A stretch of DNA of 12,865 bases from WLMZ01 sp043747765 (GTDB lineage Bacteria; Actinomycetota; Acidimicrobiia; Acidimicrobiales; Ilumatobacteraceae), in the NCBI GenBank assembly GCA_043747765.1, contig JAYTOM010000297.1:1-12865 (forward strand), in the 5' to 3' direction. Below are positions 1 through 8,130 of this stretch, piece after piece (within the stretch, counting starts at the first letter, position 1; the number at the start of each line of letters is the position of its first letter). The translations under genes were made by a program, and so were the position numbers. Below the pieces are notes generated by a model, which had not been told where the DNA came from, ran no database searches, and saw nothing but the letters and a program-made list of their open reading frames with translations.

Positions 1-17
1 AGTACCGAGAAAGCCAT
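1..17 (-). CDS. 5' end of a downstream gene, probably rodA (partial)
   Basis: Only the first five codons (M-A-F-S-V) are inside the window, read from an ATG at 17-15. That ATG overlaps the mrdA stop as TGATG, which suggests translational coupling. The sequence is too short to identify. The guess of rodA, the SEDS-family glycan polymerase that partners PBP2, rests only on gene order: it commonly follows mreBCD-mrdA in actinobacteria. A different gene cannot be excluded. Confidence 0.4.
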
Positions 18-2257
18 CAGTCGCGCACCGTCGTCGCAGCATCGTAGACATTGATCGCACAGGTCATGTCGGCCAACGGGTTCGGCTGCGCCGGCAGCAC
101 CGATGTCTGGTCGAGTGGATCCGACAGCACGGGCTCATCCATCACCGGGCCGGTGCCACCGAGGGCTTCCATCATGCACTTGACCAGGGGCGCCGAGGCC
201 TTGGCTCCGTAGCCGGCCTTTTCCAGGTACGACACGACGGTGTAGGGCTTGGTCGTGTCCCGGCTGTAGGCCGCGAACACGGAGGAGTCGAACCACGGCT
301 TGCTCGCCGCACCCTGTGCCGTGCCGGTCTTGCCCGCCAGCAGCAGGCTGCCTTTCGGGTAGTTCTTGAAAATCGTGAAGCCCGTCGTCGAATGGGGCTT
401 GCCCTTCGGGTATTCGACTCCTGGACCGTAGATGACCCTCGTCAGGCCGTTGACGATCGGATCGTGAACCGCTTTCGGGAAGTCGATCTGCTGAATCACT
501 TCGGGCTTGTCGAACGACTGGATGAGTGTCGCCGAACCGAAATCTCCGTAGCCCGGCGCGCTCGTCGGAACCCCACCCTGATAGATCGCCTGGATGATGT
601 GCGGGCGGTGCAAGTAGCCGCCGTCGGCAATCGTCGAATACGCGTTCGCCAACTGCAGCGGCGAGGCGGCGAGCAGCCCTTGACCGATTGCCAACTGCAC
701 ATCGTCACCGACGACCAGGCTGCGCGATTCGCTTTTCCGAAGGACGTGTTTGTCGATCAGAGCGGCCTTGAGCTCTGCCGTCGGAATTCGACCGGTGAAC
801 TCGAACGGCAGGTCGATGCCGGTCTTCGAGCCGAACCCGAAGCTGCGCAACTCGTCGCCGAGCAGCGTGTGGTCCTTGGTGTACATCAGTTCGCCGAGGC
901 GATAGAAGAACGCGTCACTGGACACAGCCAGCGCGCTCTCCACGGTGACGGGCCCGTACACGGCCGGGACACCGTACGGACCGAGCGCGTTGAAGTACTC
1001 GCAACGCACACCTTGATTGCACTTGCTCTTGTCGATCGTCAATTTCCAGCTGCCCTGATCGAGGAAGGGCTCGGTCGGGCCGATCACCCCGGCCATCATC
1101 GCCGAATACGCAACGAACGGTTTGAACGTCGATCCGAGGTTGTATTGCCCCTGGATCGCGCGGTTGACGAGAATCGATTTGTCGGCGCGATTGGGATCGT
1201 TGGCGTCGGGCTCCGGAAACAATTGTTTGAACTTTGCCTGAGACAGACCGACCGTGAACCAGCGGTTGTCGAAGTTCGGATAGCTGGCCATCGCAACCAC
1301 CTGACCCGTTTCGTAGTTCATCACCACCACCGAACCGGCCGGCGCCGAGAAGGGCAGGTATTCGATGCCCTTGGCGTCGAGGGTCCAGTTCTGGCCGGGC
1401 TCGGGCACGAGAAACTTGTAGATGAGCTTCTTGTCCTGCGGGTTCTTGGCCATCTGCGTGGTGTTTTTGGCTTGGCGTTGGTTCTCGAGCTCGGTCTCCA
1501 GCGCCCGTTCGGCGTACTGCTGGACCTTCAGGTCGATCGTCAGCTGCACGTCCTTGCCCGGCACCGGCTCGACCCGGCTGAGTTCTCTGACGACGTGGTT
1601 GGCGCTGTCGACCTGGTAGACGACCTTGCCCGATTTGCCGTGCAGGGTCGCTTCCATGCTCAGCTCGACACCGAATTGACCGACGGTCTCCGTCGGGAGG
1701 TAGTTCAAGTTCTGGTAGGCAGCGGATTGGCTGGCGAGGATCAGACCCATGTATCCAATGACGTGGCTGGCCAGCGGCGCATACGGGTAGACCCGCGCCG
1801 AGTCCTCTTCGCCGTGCACCCCGGGATAGTCCTCGCTGCGACTTTCGATCTCGATCACGGTTGCCTCGGACACGTCCTCGGCCACCGGTAGCGGCAAGAA
1901 CTGGCTGTACTGCACGTCTTTCCAGCGTCGCTCCATCTCCTCGACCGGCGTGTTCAGCAGACCCGACAATCGTGTGAACAACTCTGTCCGGTTGACCGCG
2001 TTGCGGATCACGCTGCGGTCGATGGTGACGGTCAGGATTCGTCGGTTGGTGGCCAGGATCCGCCCCTGCGTATCGAAGATCTGGCCGCGTTCGGGAAGCA
2101 GGATCTGGGTGCGCGTCTGGCCGCTGTTCACCTTGGACTGCAGCGCCTGGCGTTGCACCGTCTGCAGGAACCAGAGCCGGGTGCCGACGGCCCCGAGAAG
2201 GATCACCGAGACGAGCGCGAGCGCGCCGAGTCGAGCGGCGCGTTTATCGACTGCCAT
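17..2257 (-). CDS. mrdA: Penicillin-binding protein 2, class B transpeptidase of the elongasome
   Basis: Membrane-anchored peptidoglycan transpeptidase that cross-links new lateral-wall glycan. Counted from the GTG at 2263 (748 aa), one transmembrane segment spans about residues 11-31, a non-catalytic dimerisation domain follows, and the transpeptidase domain carries all three active-site motifs: STFK (378-381, Ser378 acylated by substrate or beta-lactam), SSD (448-450) and KTGT (645-648). The SxD second motif is normal for PBP2. Two regions look longer than usual: a polar stretch at about 258-305 and a Pro-rich C-terminal tail after about 700. Two starts are possible, GTG at 2263 and ATG at 2257; neither has a clear Shine-Dalgarno, and I chose the ATG. 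It lies 45 nt after mreD, and its stop overlaps the next start. No PASTA domains are present, which argues against a PBP2x/StkP-type relative. Confidence 0.95.
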   Translation of the reverse strand: MAVDKRAARLGALALVSVILLGAVGTRLWFLQTVQRQALQSKVNSGQTRTQILLPERGQIFDTQGRILATNRRILTVTIDRSVIRNAVNRTELFTRLSGLLNTPVEEMERRWKDVQYSQFLPLPVAEDVSEATVIEIESRSEDYPGVHGEEDSARVYPYAPLASHVIGYMGLILASQSAAYQNLNYLPTETVGQFGVELSMEATLHGKSGKVVYQVDSANHVVRELSRVEPVPGKDVQLTIDLKVQQYAERALETELENQRQAKNTTQMAKNPQDKKLIYKFLVPEPGQNWTLDAKGIEYLPFSAPAGSVVVMNYETGQVVAMASYPNFDNRWFTVGLSQAKFKQLFPEPDANDPNRADKSILVNRAIQGQYNLGSTFKPFVAYSAMMAGVIGPTEPFLDQGSWKLTIDKSKCNQGVRCEYFNALGPYGVPAVYGPVTVESALAVSSDAFFYRLGELMYTKDHTLLGDELRSFGFGSKTGIDLPFEFTGRIPTAELKAALIDKHVLRKSESRSLVVGDDVQLAIGQGLLAASPLQLANAYSTIADGGYLHRPHIIQAIYQGGVPTSAPGYGDFGSATLIQSFDKPEVIQQIDFPKAVHDPIVNGLTRVIYGPGVEYPKGKPHSTTGFTIFKNYPKGSLLLAGKTGTAQGAASKPWFDSSVFAAYSRDTTKPYTVVSYLEKAGYGAKASAPLVKCMMEALGGTGPVMDEPVLSDPLDQTSVLPAQPNPLADMTCAINVYDAATTVRD

Positions 2258-2302
2258 ACTCACATTCTTGTCGCTGGCAACGGTGGGGGTGGCGCGCGGA
2301 CG

Positions 2303-2827
2303 TCATTCGGTGCGTGGCTTCCAGGTCTTTCGTCGGATCGCCAGGCACCAACGGCCGAGCGGGACGAACGGATATGAGAGTACACCGCTGGTGATCGCGA
2401 TGACCGGCAGGATCCGACCCAGGCGTTGTCCCTGCCAACCCCCATCGCTGACCAGGGTCTGCACGACCGGAACCGTGAACTCCCCGACCGCACCGCCCAA
2501 ACCGACGAAGATCAACTTCAACCACCAGTGCGGGTCGACCGCCACGGCATTGACGAGACCAGCCGTGAAGCCGGCGAGCCCGTAGGCCAACGCGTGTTGG
2601 CCGAGCGGTGCTGCTGTACCCAAGTCGTACATCACACCGATCACGAACCCGATCCAGGCCCCGCGCTCGGCGCCGCCGGCCACCCCACCGGCGGCACAGA
2701 GGGCCAGCGCGATCTGGATCGACACGCCGAACGGGCGGATGTCCGCGAACGCAGTGCGCTGCAGTGCAATCAGCATCAGACCCACGGGAATGACGCGCAG
2801 GATCGGCCGTCGGAACAGTCGCTCCAC
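2303..2827 (-). CDS. mreD: Rod shape-determining protein MreD
   Basis: Small integral membrane protein of the rod complex, thought to stabilise the MreC-MreB assembly in the membrane. The 174-residue product is strongly hydrophobic, with about five predicted membrane helices and a basic C-terminal tail, as expected for MreD. Primary sequence in this family is poorly conserved, so the identification leans on hydropathy, length and its place between mreC and mrdA. The GTG start overlaps the mreC stop by one base (TAGTG), pointing to translational coupling; I see no separate Shine-Dalgarno. Confidence 0.88.
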   Translation of the reverse strand: MERLFRRPILRVIPVGLMLIALQRTAFADIRPFGVSIQIALALCAAGGVAGGAERGAWIGFVIGVMYDLGTAAPLGQHALAYGLAGFTAGLVNAVAVDPHWWLKLIFVGLGGAVGEFTVPVVQTLVSDGGWQGQRLGRILPVIAITSGVLSYPFVPLGRWCLAIRRKTWKPRTE

Positions 2828-3918
2828 TAGCGCGACGGCACTTCGGACGGTGGTACGTAGTGCACGACCTGGACGAAGTTGAGATGGTTCAGATCGGCCA
2901 CCAATTTGATCTCCAACAGCGGTCCGGCAGACCCGGCGCGTAGCACCTTGTTGACGACCTGACCAATGACGAGGTCCGGCGGGGCAAGGCTGGTGGACCC
3001 GCCGGTTGTCGTGATCACGTCGCCGATGCCGATCGGGCCGGACGCCTTGTTCTCGGTGACGTACTGCATGACCGGCAACTTGTCGATGCCGCGCCCCTGG
3101 CAGGCGCCGGTCTCGCGGACGACAGGCTTCGGCACGGCGGTCGTAGAGGTCGGCGACGTCGTGGTGGTGTCACCCGCAACGACAGAGGTCGTCGTCTGGC
3201 CTCCGCCGTTCAGTGTCACCGAACCCGCCGTGGTGCTCGGGGCCGGCACGGTCGTCGTTGTCGATGTCAGATCGCTGACCTTGCCGCCGCTCGGGGTCGT
3301 TGCACCCGTACTGGTACTGGTGCTGGAGTCGCCAGACCCATCGCCACCTGCGGCGGGTGGCGGAGCGAGGCCGGCGACCTTGCACTCGATCGTGTAGTTG
3401 GCATCGGTGACCAGCAGAACCACGCTGCGATCGAGGTAGACCTTGGTCACCTTGCCGACGAGGCCCGCACCGTTGACGACGGCATTCCCGACGAAGATGC
3501 CGTCCTGGCTCCCCCGGTCGATCTCGATGGTCTGCTCGAAGTTGCCCGGTGCTCCTCCGACAACTCGCGCTGTGACCGTTGGATAGCTGGCCGTGATGCC
3601 GTTCAACGACAGCAGATCCTGATAGTCGCCGTACGCCGCGCGGGCGGCGAGGTCGTCACCCGCCTGCCGAGCGATCTGATCTCGGAGTGCCTCGTTCTCG
3701 CGCTTCAGGTGCCGGTAATCGGTGGCGCCGTGCCACGCGTTGCGGATTGGATTGGCAATCACTTCGCCGGCAGTCTCGAACGGTGTGAGCACGCTCGAGA
3801 ACGCAGAACGCATGCGGTCGATCAGCGGGTTGCCGCGCAGATCGAGGGTGAGGAGAAGTATGCACGAGAGGAAAAGGAGGATGATCGCGCGTCGGCGATT
3901 GACGGTGTAGACGGGCAC
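2827..3918 (-). CDS. mreC: Rod shape-determining protein MreC with a Ser/Thr/Pro-rich insertion
   Basis: Bitopic scaffold protein that links MreB filaments inside the cell to the PBP2-RodA machinery outside. In order: a basic N-terminus (NRRR, residues 7-10), one membrane helix (about 11-26), a short helical/coiled-coil stretch rich in charged residues (about 66-90), then the extracytoplasmic beta-barrel domain. The barrel is recognisable in two halves: about 112-185 (including VVNGAGLVGKV and LLVTDANY) and about 269-357 (including IGIGDVITT and PPDLVIGQVV). Between them sits a low-complexity stretch of roughly 83 residues, about 186-268, rich in Thr, Ser, Gly and Pro, which most MreC proteins lack. 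The GTG start at 3918 is 18 nt after mreB. It has no clear Shine-Dalgarno but gives the expected basic-then-hydrophobic N-terminus. Confidence 0.93.
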   Translation of the reverse strand: MPVYTVNRRRAIILLFLSCILLLTLDLRGNPLIDRMRSAFSSVLTPFETAGEVIANPIRNAWHGATDYRHLKRENEALRDQIARQAGDDLAARAAYGDYQDLLSLNGITASYPTVTARVVGGAPGNFEQTIEIDRGSQDGIFVGNAVVNGAGLVGKVTKVYLDRSVVLLVTDANYTIECKVAGLAPPPAAGGDGSGDSSTSTSTGATTPSGGKVSDLTSTTTTVPAPSTTAGSVTLNGGGQTTTSVVAGDTTTTSPTSTTAVPKPVVRETGACQGRGIDKLPVMQYVTENKASGPIGIGDVITTTGGSTSLAPPDLVIGQVVNKVLRAGSAGPLLEIKLVADLNHLNFVQVVHYVPPSEVPSR

Positions 3919-3936
3919 AGGAAGAACAAGGAGCGA

Positions 3937-4971
3937 CTAGTCGTCGCCACCCTGGGACAGCAACCCGCGCATTGCGTCGATGTTCTCGAGGGCCCGCCCG
4001 GACCCGATGACGACGCTGTACAGCGGCTCGGCAGCGATGTGGATGGGCATCCCCGTTTCGTGCGAGAGACGCTGATCGAGGCCGGCCAACAGTGCCCCAC
4101 CACCGGTGATGGTGATGCCCTGTTGCATGATGTCCGCGGCCAGTTCCGGCGGTGTCTTGTCGAGCGTGGTCTTGACCGCGTCGACGATGGCTGCGACCGG
4201 TTCGGCGATGGCTTCACGGATCTGCTCGGTGGTGATCTCCAGGGTCCGCGGCAGGCCACTGATCAGGTCGCGCCCGCGGATGTCGGCCGTCAACTCTTCG
4301 TCGAGAGGCCACGCTGAACCCATGTGCAGCTTGACTTCCTCGGCGGTTCGCTCGCCGACCGCCAGCGAGAACTCCTTCTTCAGGAACTGCAGGATGGCGT
4401 CGTCGAGTTCGTCGCCGGCGATCCGCACCGACTGAGCAGTGACGATGCCACCGAGCGAGATCACCGCAACTTCGGTGGTGCCACCTCCGATGTCGACGAT
4501 CATGTTGCCGCTCGGCTCGTGCACCGGCAGGTCGGCGCCGATGGCCGCAGCCATGGGCTCCTCGATGATGTGGACGGGTTTGCGCGCCCCGGCGAACTCA
4601 GCCGCGTCCTGGACGGCACGCTGTTCCACACCGGTGATCCCGGATGGTACGCAGATGACCATGCGCGGCTTGCTCCACTTGCTCGCATGCACCTTCTGGA
4701 TGAAGTAGCGGAGCATCTTCTCGCAGACGTCGAAGTCGGCGATCACACCGTCTTTGAGCGGGCGGACGACTTTGATGTGGCCGGGCGTGCGTCCGAGCAT
4801 CCGCTTGGCTTCCAGACCAACAGCGACAGGACGGCCATCGTTGATGTTGATCGCCACGACGGACGGCTCGTTGAGGACAATGCCGTGGCCACGTGCGTAG
4901 ATCAGAGTGTTTGCCGTGCCGAGGTCGATCGCGAGGTCGCGGCCGAGGGCGAGCGGATTGTTGCGTGCCAT
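3937..4971 (-). CDS. mreB: Rod shape-determining actin homologue MreB
   Basis: Bacterial actin that forms membrane-associated filaments and orients lateral-wall synthesis. Counted from the ATG at 4971 (344 aa), the actin-fold nucleotide motifs are clear: phosphate-1 DLGTANT at 16-22, phosphate-2 DIGGGTTE at 160-167, and the adenosine-binding TGGGALL at 289-295. EEPMAAAIG (137-145) is also typical. The frame is open upstream to ATGs at 4992 and 5004. I prefer 4971 because it follows a GGGAAAGG ribosome-binding sequence about 6 nt upstream and starts the protein at MARNNPLALG, close to the usual N-terminus. It is first in the mreBCD-mrdA run and 51 nt after ndk. A TTGACC hexamer (5010-5015) in that gap could be part of a promoter, but no well-spaced -10 accompanies it. 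Confidence 0.96.
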   Translation of the reverse strand: MARNNPLALGRDLAIDLGTANTLIYARGHGIVLNEPSVVAININDGRPVAVGLEAKRMLGRTPGHIKVVRPLKDGVIADFDVCEKMLRYFIQKVHASKWSKPRMVICVPSGITGVEQRAVQDAAEFAGARKPVHIIEEPMAAAIGADLPVHEPSGNMIVDIGGGTTEVAVISLGGIVTAQSVRIAGDELDDAILQFLKKEFSLAVGERTAEEVKLHMGSAWPLDEELTADIRGRDLISGLPRTLEITTEQIREAIAEPVAAIVDAVKTTLDKTPPELAADIMQQGITITGGGALLAGLDQRLSHETGMPIHIAAEPLYSVVIGSGRALENIDAMRGLLSQGGDD

Positions 4972-5022
4972 GCTGGGCCTTTCCCGAGGCATTTGCGCCC
5001 ACATTAGCGGGTCAACGGTTTG

Positions 5023-5433
5023 CTACAGATTCGGGAAGAAGATGCCGATTTCGCGAGTGGCGGAGTCCAGGGAATCGCTGCCGTGAACGAGGTTTTCGGT
5101 GAAGAGAATGCCCAGATCGCCGCGGATCGTGCCCGCGTCGGCCTGACGCGGGTTGGTCGCGCCGACGAGGTTGCGGACGACCTCCCACGTGTCTTGCGGA
5201 CCCTCGATGACCATCGCGACGACGGGTCCCCGCGACATGAACTCGACCAGATCGGCATAGAAGCCCTTGCCCTGATGCTCGGCGTAATGACGGGCAAGGA
5301 TCTCCTGATCCAGCTGGCGCAGCTCCATCGCGGCGATCGTCAGGTTCTTGGCCTCGAAACGTCCGACGATCTCGCCGACGAGCTTTCGTTCAACGGCATC
5401 GGGCTTCAGCAGGACGAGTGTGCGATCAGACAT
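5023..5433 (-). CDS. ndk: Nucleoside diphosphate kinase
   Basis: Transfers the gamma-phosphate between nucleoside tri- and diphosphates through a phosphohistidine, balancing NTP and dNTP pools. From the ATG at 5433 the protein is 136 aa, the normal size. The signature NLVHGSDSLDSA holds the catalytic His at position 117, the same number as in E. coli Ndk. The N-terminal TLVLLKPDAV and the nucleotide-binding ATNPRQADAGTIRGDLG are also typical. The frame extends three codons to a TTG at 5442, which I rejected because ATG restores the family length. There is no convincing Shine-Dalgarno. A TAGCGT hexamer ending 8 nt before the ATG could be the -10 of a near-leaderless promoter, but I see no -35. 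It lies between folC and mreB, as in streptomycetes. Confidence 0.97.
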   Translation of the reverse strand: MSDRTLVLLKPDAVERKLVGEIVGRFEAKNLTIAAMELRQLDQEILARHYAEHQGKGFYADLVEFMSRGPVVAMVIEGPQDTWEVVRNLVGATNPRQADAGTIRGDLGILFTENLVHGSDSLDSATREIGIFFPNL

Positions 5434-5465
5434 AGGCGACAACGCTACCGCCGCGCACGTCGACT

Positions 5466-5483
5466 CCCGTGAGGCGTCACGGG
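5466..5483. terminator. Hairpin between folC and ndk
   Basis: A perfect 7-bp inverted repeat, CCCGTGA / TCACGGG, encloses a 4-nt loop (5473-5476), 12 nt beyond the folC stop. It is G+C rich, but no T-run follows on either strand. Terminators without a T-tract are often proposed in actinobacteria, so it could end or attenuate the tig-clpP-clpX-folC transcript before ndk. A role in RNA stability is an alternative. Confidence 0.5.
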
Positions 5484-5494
5484 TGTGGCGACTG

Positions 5495-6793
5495 TCATGC
5501 CATCCGCCGACGCAGCATGAACGGGCGAGCCTCGCCGACCACGTACAACGAACCGGTCGCGACGATCGCGTCGTCGACCGTCGAATTGTTCAGGGCGCGT
5601 TCGCAGGCCGCGGTGACGGTCACCACCTCGATCACGTCGTCGCAGCCGATCGAGCGAGCCGCGGCGGCCAGTTCCTGAACCGGCATACCGCGCCGAGATG
5701 GTGCAGTGCAGCAGTAGACCTTGTCGTACTCGTCGGCTCGCAACGCACTGAGCAACTGCACGGGGTCCCGTCCGCGCAGGCACCCGACGATCAGAATTCG
5801 CTGGCCCTCAGGATGGAAGTCCTCGAAGAAGACCTGCGCGCACGTGTCAGCGCCAGCAGGGTTGTGGGCGCCGTCGACGATGACGAGTGGAAGGTGGTTG
5901 AGCACCTCGAAGCGCCCGGGCATCAGCACCTGAGCGAATCCTTCGATCACCAGTTCCTCGGTCACGGGCGCTGCGAAGAATGCCTCCACGGCCGTCAGCG
6001 CGCACGCCGCGTTGTCGCCTTGATGCTGACCGTTCAACGGCACGTAGACCTCGGTGTACACGGTGGTGGGGGTACGCAGATCCAGCATGCGGCCACCGAC
6101 GGCGAGGTTGTTCTCGAGCACATCGAAGTCCTCGCCACGTTCGAGCATCACGGCGCCACCAGCGGCCTTGAACACCTCGACCAGATCAGGATCGGTCTCG
6201 CCCAGCACGACAGCGCTGCCGGATTTGATGATGCCGGCCTTCTCGCGGGCGATGTCGATCTTGTCGGGCCCGGCGAACTCGGTGTGATCGAGCGCGACAT
6301 TGGTGACCACCGCCACCTGTGCGTCGACGACATTGGTCGCGTCCCAACGACCGAGCAATCCGACTTCCACGACCGCCACATCGACGGCCAGATCGGAGAA
6401 CCAGCGGAACGCAGCGGCGGTCAAGATCTCGAAATAGCTCGGAATCACACCAGCGAGGAGCTCGAGATCGGCCACGGCCCCGACCTGCTCGGCGAAATCC
6501 TCATCGCTGATCAACTCGCAGTTGTACGTCATCCGCTCGTTGACCTGTTCGAGGTGCGGACTGCTGTACGTGCCGACCGTCAATCCGTGCGCCATCAGCA
6601 ATCGGGTGATCATCTGTGAAGTGCTGCCCTTGCCGTTGGTGCCCGTGACGTGGATCACCGGATACGTCGTCTGCGGGTCGCCCATCACCGACAGCAGGCG
6701 CTGGATGATGTCGAGCGAGGGTTCGGCGATCGTGCCCGACTTCTCGTAGTCTGCGCGCGCGTCGAGATGAGCGAGCGCCTGCTGGAAGTCCAC
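5495..6793 (-). CDS. folC: Folylpolyglutamate synthase / dihydrofolate synthase
   Basis: ATP-dependent Mur-ligase-family enzyme that adds glutamate to dihydropteroate and/or extends the polyglutamate chain of folates, in the cytoplasm. The 432-residue product has the P-loop HVTGTNGKGSTS (48-59, Lys55), the folate-loop TYSSPHL (75-81), GLLGRWDATN (145-154), the metal/nucleotide DH (169-170), REKAGIIK (183-190, with the Lys that is usually carbamylated), GDNAACA (259-265), MPGRFE (291-296), DGAHNP (307-312) and a C-terminal TGSLYVVGEAR. The usual GLGGR of the fourth motif reads GLLGR here. The GTG start is 8 nt after the clpX stop, so translation is probably coupled. In many actinobacteria valS lies between clpX and folC; it is absent here. 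Confidence 0.95.
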   Translation of the reverse strand: MDFQQALAHLDARADYEKSGTIAEPSLDIIQRLLSVMGDPQTTYPVIHVTGTNGKGSTSQMITRLLMAHGLTVGTYSSPHLEQVNERMTYNCELISDEDFAEQVGAVADLELLAGVIPSYFEILTAAAFRWFSDLAVDVAVVEVGLLGRWDATNVVDAQVAVVTNVALDHTEFAGPDKIDIAREKAGIIKSGSAVVLGETDPDLVEVFKAAGGAVMLERGEDFDVLENNLAVGGRMLDLRTPTTVYTEVYVPLNGQHQGDNAACALTAVEAFFAAPVTEELVIEGFAQVLMPGRFEVLNHLPLVIVDGAHNPAGADTCAQVFFEDFHPEGQRILIVGCLRGRDPVQLLSALRADEYDKVYCCTAPSRRGMPVQELAAAARSIGCDDVIEVVTVTAACERALNNSTVDDAIVATGSLYVVGEARPFMLRRRMA

Positions 6794-6801
6794 GAGCAGG
6801 G

Positions 6802-8085
6802 TCAGCTGGCAGCGCGACGCGGGCGCGCCGTGCGAGCGGGCTCGCGCGGGACCATCGTCGGGTTGACCTTGTTGCGAACAGTGTCCTCGTCGATCGTGAC
6901 CCGGCCGACATCGGTGCGGCCGGGCAGTTCGTACATCGTGTTCAGCAGCACCTCTTCGATGATCGAACGCAGACCACGTGCGCCGGTTCCACGCAGCAGC
7001 GCCTGGTCGGCGATCGCCGTCAACGCGTCAGGGGTGAACTCCAGCTCGACGTCCTCGAACTCGAACACCTTGCGGTACTGCTTGACGAGCGCGTTCTTCG
7101 GCTCGACGAGGATCTTGACGAGCGCCTCGTGGTCGAGGCTGCGCACGGCTCCGATCATCGGGAGACGACCGATGAACTCGGGGATCATCCCGAACTTGAG
7201 CAGGTCTTCGGGCAGCACTTGGGTGAAGAGCAGACCGGGGTCCTTGTCGGCCTTGGACCGGACCATGCCGTTGAAACCCATGCCCTTGTGGCCGATGCGC
7301 TGTTCGATGATGGGCTCGAGGCCGCTGAACGCTCCACCGCAGATGAACAAGACGTTGGTGGTGTCGATCTGGATGAACTCTTGATGGGGGTGTTTGCGAC
7401 CGCCCTGCGGCGGGACCGAGGCAACCGTGCCTTCGAGGATCTTCAGCAGGGCCTGTTGAACGCCCTCACCACTGACATCGCGGGTGATCGACGGGTTCTC
7501 GCTCTTGCGTGCGATCTTGTCGATCTCGTCGATGTAGATGATGCCGGTCTCGGCCTTTTTGACATCGAAGTCAGCAGCCTGGATCAGCTTGAGGAGGATG
7601 TTCTCGACGTCCTCGCCGACATAGCCAGCTTCGGTCAGTGCCGTCGCGTCGGCCACGGCGAACGGAACGTTGAGCATTCGCGCCAACGTTTGCGCGAGGT
7701 GCGTCTTGCCGCAACCGGTGGGACCGAGGAGCAAGATGTTGCTCTTCGCCAACTCGACTTCGTCACGCCGACCAACGGCGGACGACTGCTGGTGCTGGAT
7801 CCGCCGATAGTGGTTGTACACCGAGACGGAGAGGATCTTCTTGGCTTCGTCCTGACCGACGACGTACTCGTCGAGGAACGAGCGGATCTCGCGTGGTGTC
7901 GGCAGCTCTTCGAAACGAAGCTCGCTCGACTCGGTCAGATCTTCTTCGATGATCTCGTTGCAGAGGTCGATGCACTCATCGCAGATGTAGACCCCCGGTC
8001 CAGCGATGAGCTTCTTGACCTGCTTCTGCGACTTACCGCAGAACGAGCACTTGAGCAGTTCTCCCGTGTCACCAAACTTCGCCAC
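6802..8085 (-). CDS. clpX: ATP-dependent Clp protease ATP-binding subunit ClpX
   Basis: AAA+ unfoldase that recognises tagged substrates and threads them into ClpP. The 427-residue product has an N-terminal zinc-binding domain (Cys13, Cys16, Cys35, Cys38), Walker A GPTGCGKTH (121-129), pore loop GYVG (154-157), Walker B IIYIDEID (182-189), the RKHPHQEF region (230-237), FIGRLP (304-309) and sensor-2 GTGARGLRS (366-374). The ClpP-docking loop reads GMGF (268-271) where E. coli has IGF. The C-terminus ends in a short Arg/Ala-rich stretch. The GTG start at 8085 is supported by an AAGGGGG ribosome-binding sequence about 4 nt upstream. It lies 45 nt after clpP, consistent with co-transcription. 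Confidence 0.98.
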   Translation of the reverse strand: MAKFGDTGELLKCSFCGKSQKQVKKLIAGPGVYICDECIDLCNEIIEEDLTESSELRFEELPTPREIRSFLDEYVVGQDEAKKILSVSVYNHYRRIQHQQSSAVGRRDEVELAKSNILLLGPTGCGKTHLAQTLARMLNVPFAVADATALTEAGYVGEDVENILLKLIQAADFDVKKAETGIIYIDEIDKIARKSENPSITRDVSGEGVQQALLKILEGTVASVPPQGGRKHPHQEFIQIDTTNVLFICGGAFSGLEPIIEQRIGHKGMGFNGMVRSKADKDPGLLFTQVLPEDLLKFGMIPEFIGRLPMIGAVRSLDHEALVKILVEPKNALVKQYRKVFEFEDVELEFTPDALTAIADQALLRGTGARGLRSIIEEVLLNTMYELPGRTDVGRVTIDEDTVRNKVNPTMVPREPARTARPRRAAS

Positions 8086-8130
8086 TATGCCCCCTTCGGC
8101 AAATTGTTGCTGGGTGTTGCCCCAGAGCGA

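Noticed and set aside
392..1891. Long plus-strand open frame opposite mrdA (499 aa)
   Set aside because: It is antisense to a PBP2 with all catalytic motifs intact and shows no recognisable domain; its Arg/Val/Asp-rich make-up is typical of shadow frames in high-GC DNA.
4972..5004. N-terminal extension of MreB from ATGs at 5004 or 4992
   Set aside because: The extension is not family-like, and the ATG at 4971 has a good ribosome-binding sequence and gives the normal length.
8110..8125. CTGGG/CCCAG inverted repeat between clpX and clpP
   Set aside because: A 5-bp stem with a 6-nt loop is too weak to call, and lies in a gap where clpP-clpX co-transcription is expected.
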